64,000 nt of DNA from Pontibacter pamirensis (GCF_010015475.1 NZ_SSNI01000002.1:62001-126000); one strand, 5' to 3'. Positions 15,347 to 23,742 are shown, counted from the stretch's first letter. Numbers and translations are program-made. The notes: generated by a model from the letters alone, not told the origin.

Positions 15347-16903
15347 CTACATGAAGAAGGCCATAAAGATAAGGCGAAGGCTGACGATGATGACCACAAT
15401 ACCGACAATAATCATCATGGTTTTTACAGGCAGCTTCCTGGCCAGCAAGGCCCCTAAGGGTGCTGCAATTGTGCCTCCTAATATCAATCCAATGATAATC
15501 TGCCAGTGCGTAATACCAATCAAAGAAATGAAAGCAACGGAGCTTGCAAACGACACAAAGAACTCCGCCAGGTTCACCGAACCCACGGTATACATGGGGT
15601 GCCTGCCCTTGGCGATAAGCGTAGAGGACACGATAGGGCCCCAGCCGCCGCCGCCAATGGAATCCATGAAACCACCGACAGCTCCCAGCATGCCCAGCCG
15701 CTTTACAGGGCTTTTCTTGACGTTCTTCTTGAGTACTTTCCGGATAATCAGGATGCCAAGGAACAAGGTATAGCAGGCCACCAGGGGCTTAATGAGGTAG
15801 ATGTATTCCTCCAGTGCATAAAGCAGGAAAGCGCCCACAATGGCTCCTAAAACACCGGGGAACACAATCGTTTTAAATAGCTTGCTGTTAACGTTGCCGA
15901 ATTTCAGGTGCATCCAGCCGGACACGCCGGAGGTGAAAATCTCGGAGGCATGCACACTCGCACTCGCCGCCACCGGCGACACGCCAAAGCTAAGCAGGAA
16001 AGTAGTGGCACTCACACCGTAAGCCATGCCCAAAGCGCCATCAATCAGCTGCGCAACAAAACCTGCCAGTATAAAGATAAGAATCTCCCTATCCACCTGT
16101 GTGGCCACATCCATTGCCATCGCACCAATAGTGCTGAAAGGGATATAGCTGAAGAGCAGGTGGCCGGTTACCATCAGGGAGAGCGCGGCGAAAACGAGCA
16201 TCAGCACCACCTTCAGGCTATACTTCGACTGATTTTTCTTTTTAACAGTAGCTAATGAAGGGGTAACAGCTGGCTCCACTAGTACTTCGGTTGCCTCGTT
16301 CAGGCGCTTTACCTTATAGGCAAAGTCGCCTTTGAGCGTGGCCCGAAGCTGCGTCATTTTGTCCAGCACCTGCTCCATCTCATCAGGCAGCCCCTCGTTC
16401 AGCACCTGCTTCAGGCGCTTTGCAACGGTCGGCGACTTGCCATTAGTGGAGATAGCCAGTTTCAGACTGCCTTTCTGTACAATGGAGCCGAGGTAAAAGT
16501 CGCACTGCAGCGGTGTGTCGGCTACGTTAGTGAGTATCTTGTGCGATTTTGCCAGGTCCCGTATGGTGATGTTCAGAACATTGTCGTTGGTGGCGACCAA
16601 CACAATGTCTTTTCCTGTCAGGTCTTCCTCGCGGAACTCCCGCTTCACCAGGGTTATATAGGGGTGGTTGGCCGCGAGTTCTTCTATTTCGGGGCGTATT
16701 TCTGGGGCAACCAACACCACCTGCGCCTGCGGGCTGTTGGCTAAGACGGCAGAAAGCTTTTCATGGCCCACATAGCCTCCACCTACTACCAGTGTCTGCA
16801 ATTGCTCCAGCTTCAGAAAAACCGGGAATAGCGGATTAGTAGCCGTTGGAGCAGCAGCAGCAGCAGCAGGAGGAACGATAGTTGTGTTTGGGGAGCTACT
16901 CAT
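15347..16903 (-). CDS. Fusion: siroheme synthase N-domain + TauE/SafE sulfite permease
   Basis: 518 residues in two parts. Part one (about 25-215) is the CysG N-terminal half/Met8-like precorrin-2 dehydrogenase and ferrochelatase: LVVGGGYVGHEKL Rossmann motif, VLVATNDN, CDFYLGSIVQKG, ISTNGKSPTVAKRLK. Part two (about 235-518) is a TauE/SafE (TSUP) permease with about eight membrane segments and the repeated motifs LIDGALGMAYGVSATTFLL and MDSIGGGGWGPIV. It lies 29 bp after cobA, which supplies the missing methyltransferase half of CysG. Inferred role: complete siroheme for the sulfite reductase and export surplus sulfite. The N-terminus has a poly-Ala run from a GCN repeat. The linker near 216-235 is Lys-rich. 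Confidence 0.88.
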   Translation of the reverse strand: MSSSPNTTIVPPAAAAAAPTATNPLFPVFLKLEQLQTLVVGGGYVGHEKLSAVLANSPQAQVVLVAPEIRPEIEELAANHPYITLVKREFREEDLTGKDIVLVATNDNVLNITIRDLAKSHKILTNVADTPLQCDFYLGSIVQKGSLKLAISTNGKSPTVAKRLKQVLNEGLPDEMEQVLDKMTQLRATLKGDFAYKVKRLNEATEVLVEPAVTPSLATVKKKNQSKYSLKVVLMLVFAALSLMVTGHLLFSYIPFSTIGAMAMDVATQVDREILIFILAGFVAQLIDGALGMAYGVSATTFLLSFGVSPVAASASVHASEIFTSGVSGWMHLKFGNVNSKLFKTIVFPGVLGAIVGAFLLYALEEYIYLIKPLVACYTLFLGILIIRKVLKKNVKKSPVKRLGMLGAVGGFMDSIGGGGWGPIVSSTLIAKGRHPMYTVGSVNLAEFFVSFASSVAFISLIGITHWQIIIGLILGGTIAAPLGALLARKLPVKTMMIIVGIVVIIVSLRLIFMAFFM

Positions 16904-16932
16904 TTATTTTGCTATACTTCAGGAATATTTAA

Positions 16933-17766
16933 CTACGCTTTCACCAGTTCCTGCACCTTTTCCAGGTCCAGGTTGTAGCGCAGTGACGGGTGGTAAGCCA
17001 CCACCTCACCAACAATAATAATGGCTGGAGCACCCACGCCTGTTGCTTCCACGCGCTCCACGATGTTGTAAACGTTGCCAAATACTATCTTCTCGTCGGG
17101 CAGCGAACCGTTTTGGATAATAGCCACAGGTGTATCGGCCTTACCGGCTGCGCTAAATATTTGAGTAATCTGCGCTAGTTTACCCATTCCCATCAGGATG
17201 ATGACACTTGCACTGGATTGAGCCGCCAGATGAATATCTGCGGAAATCTCACCCGACCTTGTTGTACCTGTTATCACCCAGAAGCTTTCGTTCACGCCAC
17301 GTATGGTCAACGGAATCTGCTGCAGTTCAGGCACCGCGATAGCACTGGATATACCCGGCACTACCTGCGTAGGCATATGAAACTTATCGGCATGCGCCAG
17401 TTCTTCATACCCTCGGCCAAACACAAAAGGGTCGCCGCCTTTCAGGCGCACCACGTGTCCGTAAGCAAGGGCAGACTCTACTATCAGTTCGTTTATCTCC
17501 TCCTGCTTCAAGCTGTGAACTCCGGCACGCTTACCTACAAAAAGTTTAGGCGCATCGGCAGGGGCATGCTGCAGTAGCTCCGGATTTACCAGGGCATCAT
17601 ACAGCACCACGTCAGCCTGCTGCAGCGCCTTTATCGCCTTCAGCGTAATCAGGTCCACGTCACCGGGCCCTGCGCCAACCAGCGTCAGCCTCGGCTGCTT
17701 ATGTGCTGCCGTATCTGCCAACACATAACTGCTTTCCTGCTTCGTTTGTTTATTTCTTGATGCCAT
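16933..17766 (-). CDS. cobA: Uroporphyrinogen-III C-methyltransferase (SUMT)
   Basis: Makes precorrin-2 from uroporphyrinogen III with two SAM, the first step to siroheme. 277 residues with LTLVGAGPGDVDLITLKA, DVVLYDALVNPELL, VVRLKGGDPFVFGRGYEE, VVPGISSAIAVP and ILMGMGKL, all core motifs of the family. MASRNKQTK at 17766 is the preferred start, since upstream residues fall in an AT-rich repeat. The next gene, 29 bp on, holds the matching precorrin-2 dehydrogenase domain, so a CysG function is split over two proteins. Confidence 0.94.
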   Translation of the reverse strand: MASRNKQTKQESSYVLADTAAHKQPRLTLVGAGPGDVDLITLKAIKALQQADVVLYDALVNPELLQHAPADAPKLFVGKRAGVHSLKQEEINELIVESALAYGHVVRLKGGDPFVFGRGYEELAHADKFHMPTQVVPGISSAIAVPELQQIPLTIRGVNESFWVITGTTRSGEISADIHLAAQSSASVIILMGMGKLAQITQIFSAAGKADTPVAIIQNGSLPDEKIVFGNVYNIVERVEATGVGAPAIIIVGEVVAYHPSLRYNLDLEKVQELVKA

Positions 17767-17770
17767 CAGT

Positions 17771-17915
17771 GATTCAATTTTGAATGGTTGAGTAACTGAA
17801 TGATGAATATGATTTAAGTATAAGAGCAAGTTTATCTGGCAAGAGCAGCTTTTGGCTTACTTGCCGGTCGCACTATCATACTTATTCAATTATTCAAGAT
17901 TCAGTTATTCAAAAT
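17771..17915. repeat. AT-rich inverted-repeat element in the sir-cobA gap
   Basis: Two arms resembling each other in inverted orientation (17771-17808 and 17882-17915, core ATTCAGTTATTCAAAAT) flank about 70 bp. The same core recurs around the RND adaptor genes at 36970-37036, 38349-38421 and 39639-39671. It lies in the 156-bp gap between sulfite reductase and cobA. Confidence 0.5.
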
Positions 17916-17922
17916 CCCTTTC

Positions 17923-20055
17923 CTACGCCTCATTCTTTATTGAGGCAGGTGCTATTAAATCGCGCTGTTCTTTTCGGTAGCGGGTGGCTTCCTGCAGGAA
18001 CAGCAGGGCTTTGTTCAGGTACTCTTTTGCAAATGCCTCGCCCGGCTTATGCTTGTTTATCTGCATCACTTCAGTTGTAAAGTCAGGAGCAAAGTTGAAA
18101 ATGCCTTCTGCCACAAAGTTCGTGTCAAAATCCTGGATGATACCTGCCTGTGTGTTGCACTTCACGTTTTTGTCCAGAAGAAGCGCTTTGGCAGTGCTTA
18201 CAAAAGAGGCATAGCCGTAGTAGATGGCATCGGCGAAGCGCTTATCTTCCAGTGCTTCGGCAGCCCACTCCAGTTTCTCATCAGACTCATACAGCAACGT
18301 AGCCACCAGGTCGATCATAACACCGGCACACTCTCCCACACCAATAGCAGTCTCAAACTGCTCCTGATGCCCCCAGTCAATATGCTCGTCCGGGGTTAGC
18401 GTAGATAAGTCAGCAAGCGGCTTGAGCATCTGGTAAAAGTAGTCTTTCCCGTTTCTGTCGTAGTACTCGTTAAAGCGCTCGTTTTCCTCTTTGTTAGCCT
18501 GGTAATCGTTGATAACAGAACGCACCACTTCCAGACCACGCTTGCTCGGTACTTTCAGCACTTTCTGTGCAATGCGGCCTTCTCCGTTCACCACTGTGCC
18601 ACCACCCAATAGCACCTGCAGGGCTGGTATAACATTCTTGCCGCTCTTAAGGGAAGAGCCATGGAAACCGAGGTTAGCCATACCGTGCTGGCCGCAGGAG
18701 TTCATGCAACCACTTATCTTAATTTTGATGTCTGTGTTGAAGAGCAATTCAGGATACTCGCTGATGATCACGTTTTCCATCACCTTGGCAGTGGTCATAC
18801 TGTTGGATATACCGAGGTTACAGGTATCGGTACCAGGGCAGGTGGTGATGTCCGCCACACTGTTATAGCCCGGCTCTGCCAGCCCAAGTTCATCCAGCTT
18901 CGAGAAGAAATAAGGCAGCGCCTCTTTGCGCACATACTTCAGCAACAGGTTCTGCCCCTGTGTTACTCTGATTTCATCGGCAGCATACGCCCACACCAAA
19001 GGCGCCAACGCTCTTGCGGTGTCGCTGCTGATATCCCCGATGAGCACTTTGATATATACTCCGTAATAATCCTGCTGCTTCTGCTGAAATACATTCGTTT
19101 TCAGCCAGGTGTTATACTTGTCTGTGTTCTCGACAACAAAATCAGGAATTTCCTTTACCTCAGGCAAAGCCGGGTCGAAGTTAGCCGCTTTGTCTATCTC
19201 GAATGAATGAGACTTCAAGGCCTTATACTCTTCGTTTACCAAGCGCATCACCTCTTCCTGCCCCATCTTCCCAATCAGATACTTGAAACGGGCTTTGTTG
19301 CGGTTGTTGCGTTCGCCGTAACGGTCAAAAATGCGGAGGACACCTTCAATAAGTGGAATCACCCTGTCCTCTGGAAGAAACTCATATGCTGTGTGTGCCA
19401 GTGCCGGCTGCGCACCAAGTCCGCCCCCAATCATCACTTTAAAGCCACGGATGGTTTGTCCATTCTCCTCTTTCACCTTCGCTATAAACCCAAGGTCGTG
19501 CATGTAAGACAAAGCAGTGTCAGAGTCGCTGGAGGAGAAAGACATCTTGAACTTGCGGCCCATGTCCTGGCAAATCGGGTTGCGCAGGAAGTAGCGGAAA
19601 GCAGCATCCGCATAAGGCGACACGTCAAATGGCTCTTCCGGGTCGATGCCCGCCTCTGGCGATGCCGTTACATTACGCACCGTGTTACCACAAGCTTCGC
19701 GTAAAGTGACGTCATCCTTCTCCAGGTTTGCCCACAACTCCGGCGTTCTGTCCAAGCTCACATAGTGTATCTGGATGTCCTGGCGCGTGGTCAGGTGCAG
19801 GTTCCCGGTGGAGTACTCGTCAGAAATAGAAGCAATGCGTACCAGTTGCTGCGTGGTCATTCTGCCGAAGGGCAGCTTGATGCGCACCATCTGCACCCCC
19901 AGTTGGCGCTGACCGTACACGCCGCGGGCCAGGCGCAGGCTCTTAAATTTATCTTCCTGTAACTTACCCTCACGGTATAACCGGATTTTCTTTTCCAGGT
20001 CGATGATATCCTTTTCTACTATCGGGTTCTCTATTTCAGATCTAAAGCTTTGCAT
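17923..20055 (-). CDS. Siroheme nitrite/sulfite reductase with C-terminal HEPN-like domain
   Basis: Six-electron reduction of sulfite to sulfide, probably ferredoxin-dependent. 710 residues. Two ferredoxin-like halves and two siroheme/Fe4S4 domains fill about 1-560, with the cluster motifs CPGTDTC and SGCMNSCGQH. NLHLTTRQDIQIHYV and REACGNTVRNVTASPEAG are standard for the family. The last 150 residues are extra: EWAAEALEDKRFADAIYYGY and the following helices look like a HEPN domain, absent from classical Sir/NirA. Sulfite is the likely substrate because of the cys neighbourhood and siroheme genes downstream. First gene after riboswitch 2 and poly-Cys leader 2, with a 369-nt gap. Confidence 0.92.
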   Translation of the reverse strand: MQSFRSEIENPIVEKDIIDLEKKIRLYREGKLQEDKFKSLRLARGVYGQRQLGVQMVRIKLPFGRMTTQQLVRIASISDEYSTGNLHLTTRQDIQIHYVSLDRTPELWANLEKDDVTLREACGNTVRNVTASPEAGIDPEEPFDVSPYADAAFRYFLRNPICQDMGRKFKMSFSSSDSDTALSYMHDLGFIAKVKEENGQTIRGFKVMIGGGLGAQPALAHTAYEFLPEDRVIPLIEGVLRIFDRYGERNNRNKARFKYLIGKMGQEEVMRLVNEEYKALKSHSFEIDKAANFDPALPEVKEIPDFVVENTDKYNTWLKTNVFQQKQQDYYGVYIKVLIGDISSDTARALAPLVWAYAADEIRVTQGQNLLLKYVRKEALPYFFSKLDELGLAEPGYNSVADITTCPGTDTCNLGISNSMTTAKVMENVIISEYPELLFNTDIKIKISGCMNSCGQHGMANLGFHGSSLKSGKNVIPALQVLLGGGTVVNGEGRIAQKVLKVPSKRGLEVVRSVINDYQANKEENERFNEYYDRNGKDYFYQMLKPLADLSTLTPDEHIDWGHQEQFETAIGVGECAGVMIDLVATLLYESDEKLEWAAEALEDKRFADAIYYGYASFVSTAKALLLDKNVKCNTQAGIIQDFDTNFVAEGIFNFAPDFTTEVMQINKHKPGEAFAKEYLNKALLFLQEATRYRKEQRDLIAPASIKNEA

Positions 20056-20424
20056 AAAATGTTCTTTTTATAAATGAGCCGGTAAAGGCTTCTGCTCAAA
20101 TTTTAGGTGATGTATTTTTAAAGTATTAACAACTTGCTGCACAAGGCAGGGAAAGTTGCAAAGGTTGGGGCTCAACAACAGCGCATGCGCCTCCTGCCAG
20201 TAGGAAAGCACGCAGTAAAGGTGTCAGTCAAAGGCCAAATGGCCTTATAGTATATAAGCGGAAAAATGGTATATAGCATAAACTTTTTGCGCTGCGCGAA
20301 CCGCATATACACCTGATGTGCAGCAGCCTGCATTTTGTTAAAGATCAAAAAGAGTGATAAGTTCCTTCACAACCGGCAAACTAATAAGCCAGTTCTGGCT
20401 GAAGGGATAAAATGGGAGGATCCT
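20056..20424 (-). other. Long 5' untranslated segment before sulfite reductase
   Basis: 369 nt between the poly-Cys leader stop and the sulfite reductase ATG. It holds several short hairpins: AGCCAG/CTGGCT right after the leader, and CCTTCA/TGAAGG enclosing it. A short frame (20172-20333, 53 codons, ending Arg-Cys-Cys-stop) is also present. No textbook terminator with a T-run was found. Its size suggests further RNA-level control. Confidence 0.4.
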
Positions 20425-20544
20425 TTAACAGGAACAACAGCAACAGCAACAGCAACAACAGCACATCACAGGCAGGGATGAGGCAACGAGGTTAGAGGGA
20501 GTTACTAAACTGGTGAGTTGGGATATGCCTGATGTCTTGTTCAT
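20425..20544 (-). CDS. Poly-cysteine leader peptide of the sulfite reductase operon (39 codons)
   Basis: ATG at 20542-20544, TAA at 20425-20427. The body is MNKTSGISQL..., and codons 28-37 (20434-20463) are ten consecutive Cys codons (TGT/TGC mixed), then Ser-Cys-stop: eleven Cys in the last twelve codons. It starts 9 nt after the end of a SAM-type riboswitch. Same length and same position of the Cys run as the leader before cysH, but an unrelated N-terminal sequence, so the Cys run and not the peptide body is what is kept. Read on the plus strand it would look like a simple CAA/CAG microsatellite. Likely senses Cys-tRNA supply by ribosome stalling. Confidence 0.86.
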   Translation of the reverse strand: MNKTSGISQLTSLVTPSNLVASSLPVMCCCCCCCCCCSC

Positions 20545-20553
20545 GGTTTTTCT

Positions 20554-20656
20554 AATTTATATTTCCCCTTCGTTGGGCAGGACTTGGCACCTTTCCAAAA
20601 TGGATGGTTGCCAGAGGGTCTGGGAGCCTGTTCTCTCGCCTCTTCGTCTATAAATT
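20554..20656 (-). promoter_or_regulatory. SAM-I-type (S-box clan) riboswitch upstream of sulfite reductase
   Basis: P1 is 20649-20656 with 20554-20561 (8 bp perfect). In order on the minus strand: GAGGCGAGAG, GACCCTCTGGCAACC, a P3 hairpin, and AAGGTGCCAAGTCC, identical at these core positions to the element before cysH. P4 is weaker here. Two near-identical riboswitches on the two arms of one pathway mean SAM level is read for both. The leader ORF begins 9 nt downstream. Confidence 0.88.
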
Positions 20657-20683
20657 TCTTGCGTACAGCAATAGTATTCTTTG

Positions 20684-20691
20684 CAAAAATA
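20684..20691 (-). promoter_or_regulatory. Candidate -7 box of the sulfite reductase operon
   Basis: TATTTTTG on the minus strand fits TAnnTTTG and lies 27 bp before the riboswitch P1, comparable to the 36 bp in the cysH arm. No convincing -33 partner. Confidence 0.35.
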
Positions 20692-20880
20692 GAAAACAAA
20701 TCCCACATAGTATACCATATTGCCAAAAATATGTAATTATTTTCTATACAACAGTCCCGCCGCTAAAGTTCAAATGCTACACAATCAGGAATTTAATTGC
20801 TTTCCCTCTAAAATTTGTTTAAAGGTTATACCATTACCATGTGATTGTTACGCATGGCTTAACTTTAAAAGTATGGCAGC

Positions 20881-21069
20881 AAGTTTACATTTATCAAAGA
20901 AGAGGTCGTAGAACTGCTCAAGTTAGAAACAGAGCAAAAGTAGGACCGGGTGCGTTTCCTTCACCTTCTTAAAGAAGGCACTGCGCAAATCCGGCAGCAG
21001 GCAGAGGAGTTGTTCAAGCCCAAGACAGAACGGCCGGTGAACGTGCGTAAGGATGAGCCGGGAAAGTAG
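20881..21069 (+). pseudogene. Remnant of a small hypothetical gene
   Basis: One plus-strand frame reads KFTFIKEEVVELLKLETEQK, hits a TAG at 20941, then continues coherently (DRVRFLHLLKEGTAQIRQQ... KPKTERPVNVRKDEPGK) to a second TAG at 21067. Composition is protein-like (helical, charged), but the frame has no start codon and an upstream TAA at 20866, so it looks like a decayed gene. Family not recognised. The flanking stretches 20692-20880 and 21070-21250 hold nothing else convincing. Confidence 0.35.
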
Positions 21070-21249
21070 CTAATTCTCTTTCGCTACATTTCTGAAGGCG
21101 CAGAAATCACTTGATAATGGTATAAGACCTGAAGAAAGCGCCTAAGCGCAGGAAAAGCATCTGCAACGACGACGCCAGGCAAGGTGACGGCAACGGTGCC
21201 AGTGGTGTGCAGTGAACTTTTTAATTTCTCACTAACAGATAATCCTACG

Positions 21250-21300
21250 TAAAAAAGAAACCTCTCCATACCTGCCCTTTTCAGGCTGTATGGAGAGGTT
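21250..21300 (-). terminator. Rho-independent terminator of the 96-residue gene
   Basis: Arms 21259-21271 and 21288-21300 pair perfectly over 13 bp with an inner imperfect stem. On the minus strand they are followed by TTTCTTTTTT. It begins 24 bp after the stop codon. Confidence 0.85.
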
Positions 21301-21323
21301 GTATGTAAGGCTACTGGTATTTA

Positions 21324-21614
21324 TTATTGGAGTACTGTCTCTTTTTCAAGTTCACGGTAAACCTGCTTGGTTTTAACATGCAACGAAAACCACGAATAAT
21401 TGCTTTTCAGCATCTCGAAGTTAGAACCTTCAACCACACCGTTCAATCCTTTTTTTGAGAGTGCATCGGCAATTACCTCATCTTCTATAACAAAGGTATC
21501 TACTACCAATCCACCACTCACAAAAGAACACGCTAAGCCTGATTGATCAGGCTTGTAAAGTAAAGTTTTGCTTTTATTAAGTCCGTTTTCTAGTCTCTCT
21601 AAATAATTCTTCAT
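21324..21614 (-). CDS. Hypothetical protein, 96 residues
   Basis: Not recognised. Starts MKNYLERLENGLNKSKTLLY, has a central beta-rich stretch (SFVSGGLVVDTFVIEDEVI) and ends YRELEKETVLQ. No signal peptide or membrane segment. Its own strong terminator 24 bp after the stop and a free-standing position support a real gene. The upstream 430 bp (21615-22044) are AT-rich and show no gene; they must hold its promoter and the 3' end of the mug transcript. Confidence 0.65.
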   Translation of the reverse strand: MKNYLERLENGLNKSKTLLYKPDQSGLACSFVSGGLVVDTFVIEDEVIADALSKKGLNGVVEGSNFEMLKSNYSWFSLHVKTKQVYRELEKETVLQ

Positions 21615-22044
21615 AGCGTTTTTTATGATACTAAGTTTTTAAGTTTGAATTTGATTATGGTTTTCAGTTCTATTTGGACGACATTTCAAAAAGCATTATA
21701 GTTCAAATGCATAGTACATAATTACTATAAGTTACAACAACACAGTGAACGGTACTATTTTAAGGGTAAATGGCATTTTTATGTAGCTACATTTAAAATT
21801 TTATTCCTTTTCCTCCTAAATATTAGCTTCTTACGTTAAAACTAAAATATTAATTTTTAACTATATAAGTAAATTGCACCCTTTATACCCTTTTTCCACT
21901 CATAAGGTTTTGCTTTCAAGAAATATATTTTGCCTGTGAAAAAACAGAAATTCACTGCAATCATTTCCTGTGCTATTTTATAAGCAGCAGCAGTATAAAA
22001 CAGCGCAATACTTCAGCCCAGGCTCCTATATATCTGAGCCCAAG
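21615..22044. other. AT-rich intergenic region
   Basis: 430 bp with no open frame of note and no clear repeat. A weak hairpin (GGCTC/GAGCC near 22020-22040) lies just past the mug stop. Confidence 0.35.
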
Positions 22045-22590
22045 TCAATAGCTTACCCGCAGTTCCCGGAATACCTGCGCCAGTGCAGCCGGGGGATAAT
22101 GCGCGTTTAAGCCGCTGGGATTGGGAAGCACCCAAAGCTGGGTTTCTCCTATTGTTTCTGGCCGCAGCCCCAGCACTGCCTTAGGCATACCAAAGGCAGT
22201 ACGATAAGCCGTAACGCCAAGAAAGGCAACCACCTGCGGCTTGTACTGCAGTACCTTTTCTTTCAACAGCTTTCCTCCTTCCATCAACTCTGCTCTGCTG
22301 AGTTCTGCCGCTGCCCCTGTAGCCCGCTCCACAAAGTTTGTGATGCCACAACCATAGGTAAGCAGTTCCTGCTGTTCATGTGGCTTTAACAGGCGCGGTG
22401 TAAAGCCTGCCGCATACAAGGTGGGCCAAAACCTGTTGCCGGGGCGGGCAAAATTATACCCGGTGGCAGCAGTGTAAAGTCCAGGGTTAATACCACAGAA
22501 CAACACCTTTAAGTCCGGGGCTATTACATCATGTACAGTCTTTCCTGCTGCGGCTAATATTTCCTCTTTCGTGGGTTTATATATATGCAT
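22045..22590 (-). CDS. mug: G/U mismatch-specific uracil-DNA glycosylase
   Basis: Base-excision repair enzyme that removes uracil from G:U mismatches. 181 residues with motif 1 LFCGINPGLYTAATG and motif 2 LPNPSGLNAHY, and the internal VVAFLGVTAYR strand. These are the two active-site motifs of the Mug/TDG branch of the UDG superfamily; Asn in GINPG is the catalytic position. It stands alone between the sulfur locus and the ebo cluster. Confidence 0.93.
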   Translation of the reverse strand: MHIYKPTKEEILAAAGKTVHDVIAPDLKVLFCGINPGLYTAATGYNFARPGNRFWPTLYAAGFTPRLLKPHEQQELLTYGCGITNFVERATGAAAELSRAELMEGGKLLKEKVLQYKPQVVAFLGVTAYRTAFGMPKAVLGLRPETIGETQLWVLPNPSGLNAHYPPAALAQVFRELRVSY

Positions 22591-22827
22591 CTTTCTTTTT
22601 ACCTTTACCTGAGCGTGCTATGTTGCAGCAGAGCGGCTGGTGCCGCACCTGTAGCAGCATATTTTTTCTTGTACAGCAGGAATAGTGTTTAAACTTCATA
22701 TTGGTTCAGCAATACTATCATCCAGTACTTCTGAATCCGGATGAAAGGTTCCTAAAGCATGGAAGAAACGAGAAAACATTACTATCTTAACGGATAAAGT
22801 TCAGCACCCATAGAACACGTTTATTCA

Positions 22828-23742
22828 TTGTTTATCTTAAACTATACGCTCGTGTATCAGGCAGACATAAACACAAGTAAAACATTTCTGAAAGAGCTTC
22901 TGGAGCGCAACACAACGGTTCAGGGAATTGAATGGCTTACAAAAAAAATGAACCAGCTGGCTTCCGAAGACGCCAAAGACAAGGACTTGTACCTGGCTTT
23001 CAGCGCTGCCCCGCGCTTTGTCGGGAAAGAGAAGCTGCGCATAACTGACGAAGACCTCGAGCAGGCCAATAAAATCCGGAAAGGCTTTAACCCAAGCCGA
23101 TGGACTGCTGACCAGGCCGCCCGCACTTTGCTCCTCCTCTCGCTTCCTGCTCAAGACGCGGATGCGTTTGCAAAGAAGCTGGAGACGCTATTCAGTACCG
23201 CCGACATGGGGGAACTGGTAGCACTGTATGGCAGTCTGCCGCTGCTGCCTCACCCTGAAGCGTTTAAGAAAAGAGCGGCTGAGGGCGTCCGCACTAACAT
23301 GGGTGACGTGTACGAAGCCGTGGCTTTGGAAAACCCCTACCCTGCCGATTACATGGAGGAAAAAGCCTGGAACCAGCTGCTGCTGAAGACTCTGTTTGTA
23401 GCTAAGCCGCTTTACCGCATTTATGGCATTGAGGCCCGCAGCAATGCTGAACTGGCCCGCATGCTCACCGATTATGCCCATGAGCGCTGGGCCGCTGGCC
23501 GCCCGGTATCGCCGGAACTGTGGCGCCCCGTTGGCCCATTTATAAATGAGACTAACATCCAGGACATAGAGAAATTGTTCTCGCAGCCAAACGAGATTGA
23601 GCGCGAAGCTGCTGCACTTGCCTGTGCGCAGAGCAGCTATAAACCAGCTACAGAACTGCTGGAGGCACACCCTGATTTAAAGCAGAAAGTGGAAAGTGGC
23701 GTACTAAACTGGAGCCTGATTGGCAGCAAAGCCCTGGCATAG
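22828..23742 (+). CDS. eboA: EboA-like protein
   Basis: First gene of an ebo cluster. About 304 residues, all-helical, no signal peptide; NTTVQGIEWLTKKMNQL, GFNPSRWTADQAARTLLLLS and GALP-like repeats resemble EboA proteins of Bacteroidota and cyanobacteria. The biochemical role of EboA is not known. There is no in-frame ATG near the beginning: the call uses TTG at 22828, and GTG at 22852 is an equally good alternative. 44 bp separate it from eboB. Assignment rests on sequence style plus the perfect eboB-F order that follows. Confidence 0.85.
   Translation: MFILNYTLVYQADINTSKTFLKELLERNTTVQGIEWLTKKMNQLASEDAKDKDLYLAFSAAPRFVGKEKLRITDEDLEQANKIRKGFNPSRWTADQAARTLLLLSLPAQDADAFAKKLETLFSTADMGELVALYGSLPLLPHPEAFKKRAAEGVRTNMGDVYEAVALENPYPADYMEEKAWNQLLLKTLFVAKPLYRIYGIEARSNAELARMLTDYAHERWAAGRPVSPELWRPVGPFINETNIQDIEKLFSQPNEIEREAAALACAQSSYKPATELLEAHPDLKQKVESGVLNWSLIGSKALA

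Noticed and set aside
16845-16875. CAG-type trinucleotide repeat
   Set aside because: Encodes a poly-Ala stretch at the disordered start of the siroheme/TauE fusion; ordinary low complexity.
20172-20333. Third possible Cys-containing leader (53 codons ending Cys-Cys)
   Set aside because: Only three Cys in all, no run, no counterpart in the cysH arm, composition not protein-like.
20427-20463. CAA/CAG trinucleotide microsatellite on the plus strand
   Set aside because: On the minus strand it is the in-frame poly-Cys end of a leader ORF with start, stop and riboswitch in the same places as the cysH arm; the TGT/TGC mixture is not a pure repeat.
21084-21269. 61-codon minus-strand frame downstream of the 96-residue gene
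   Set aside because: It starts inside the terminator hairpin and has no protein-like features.
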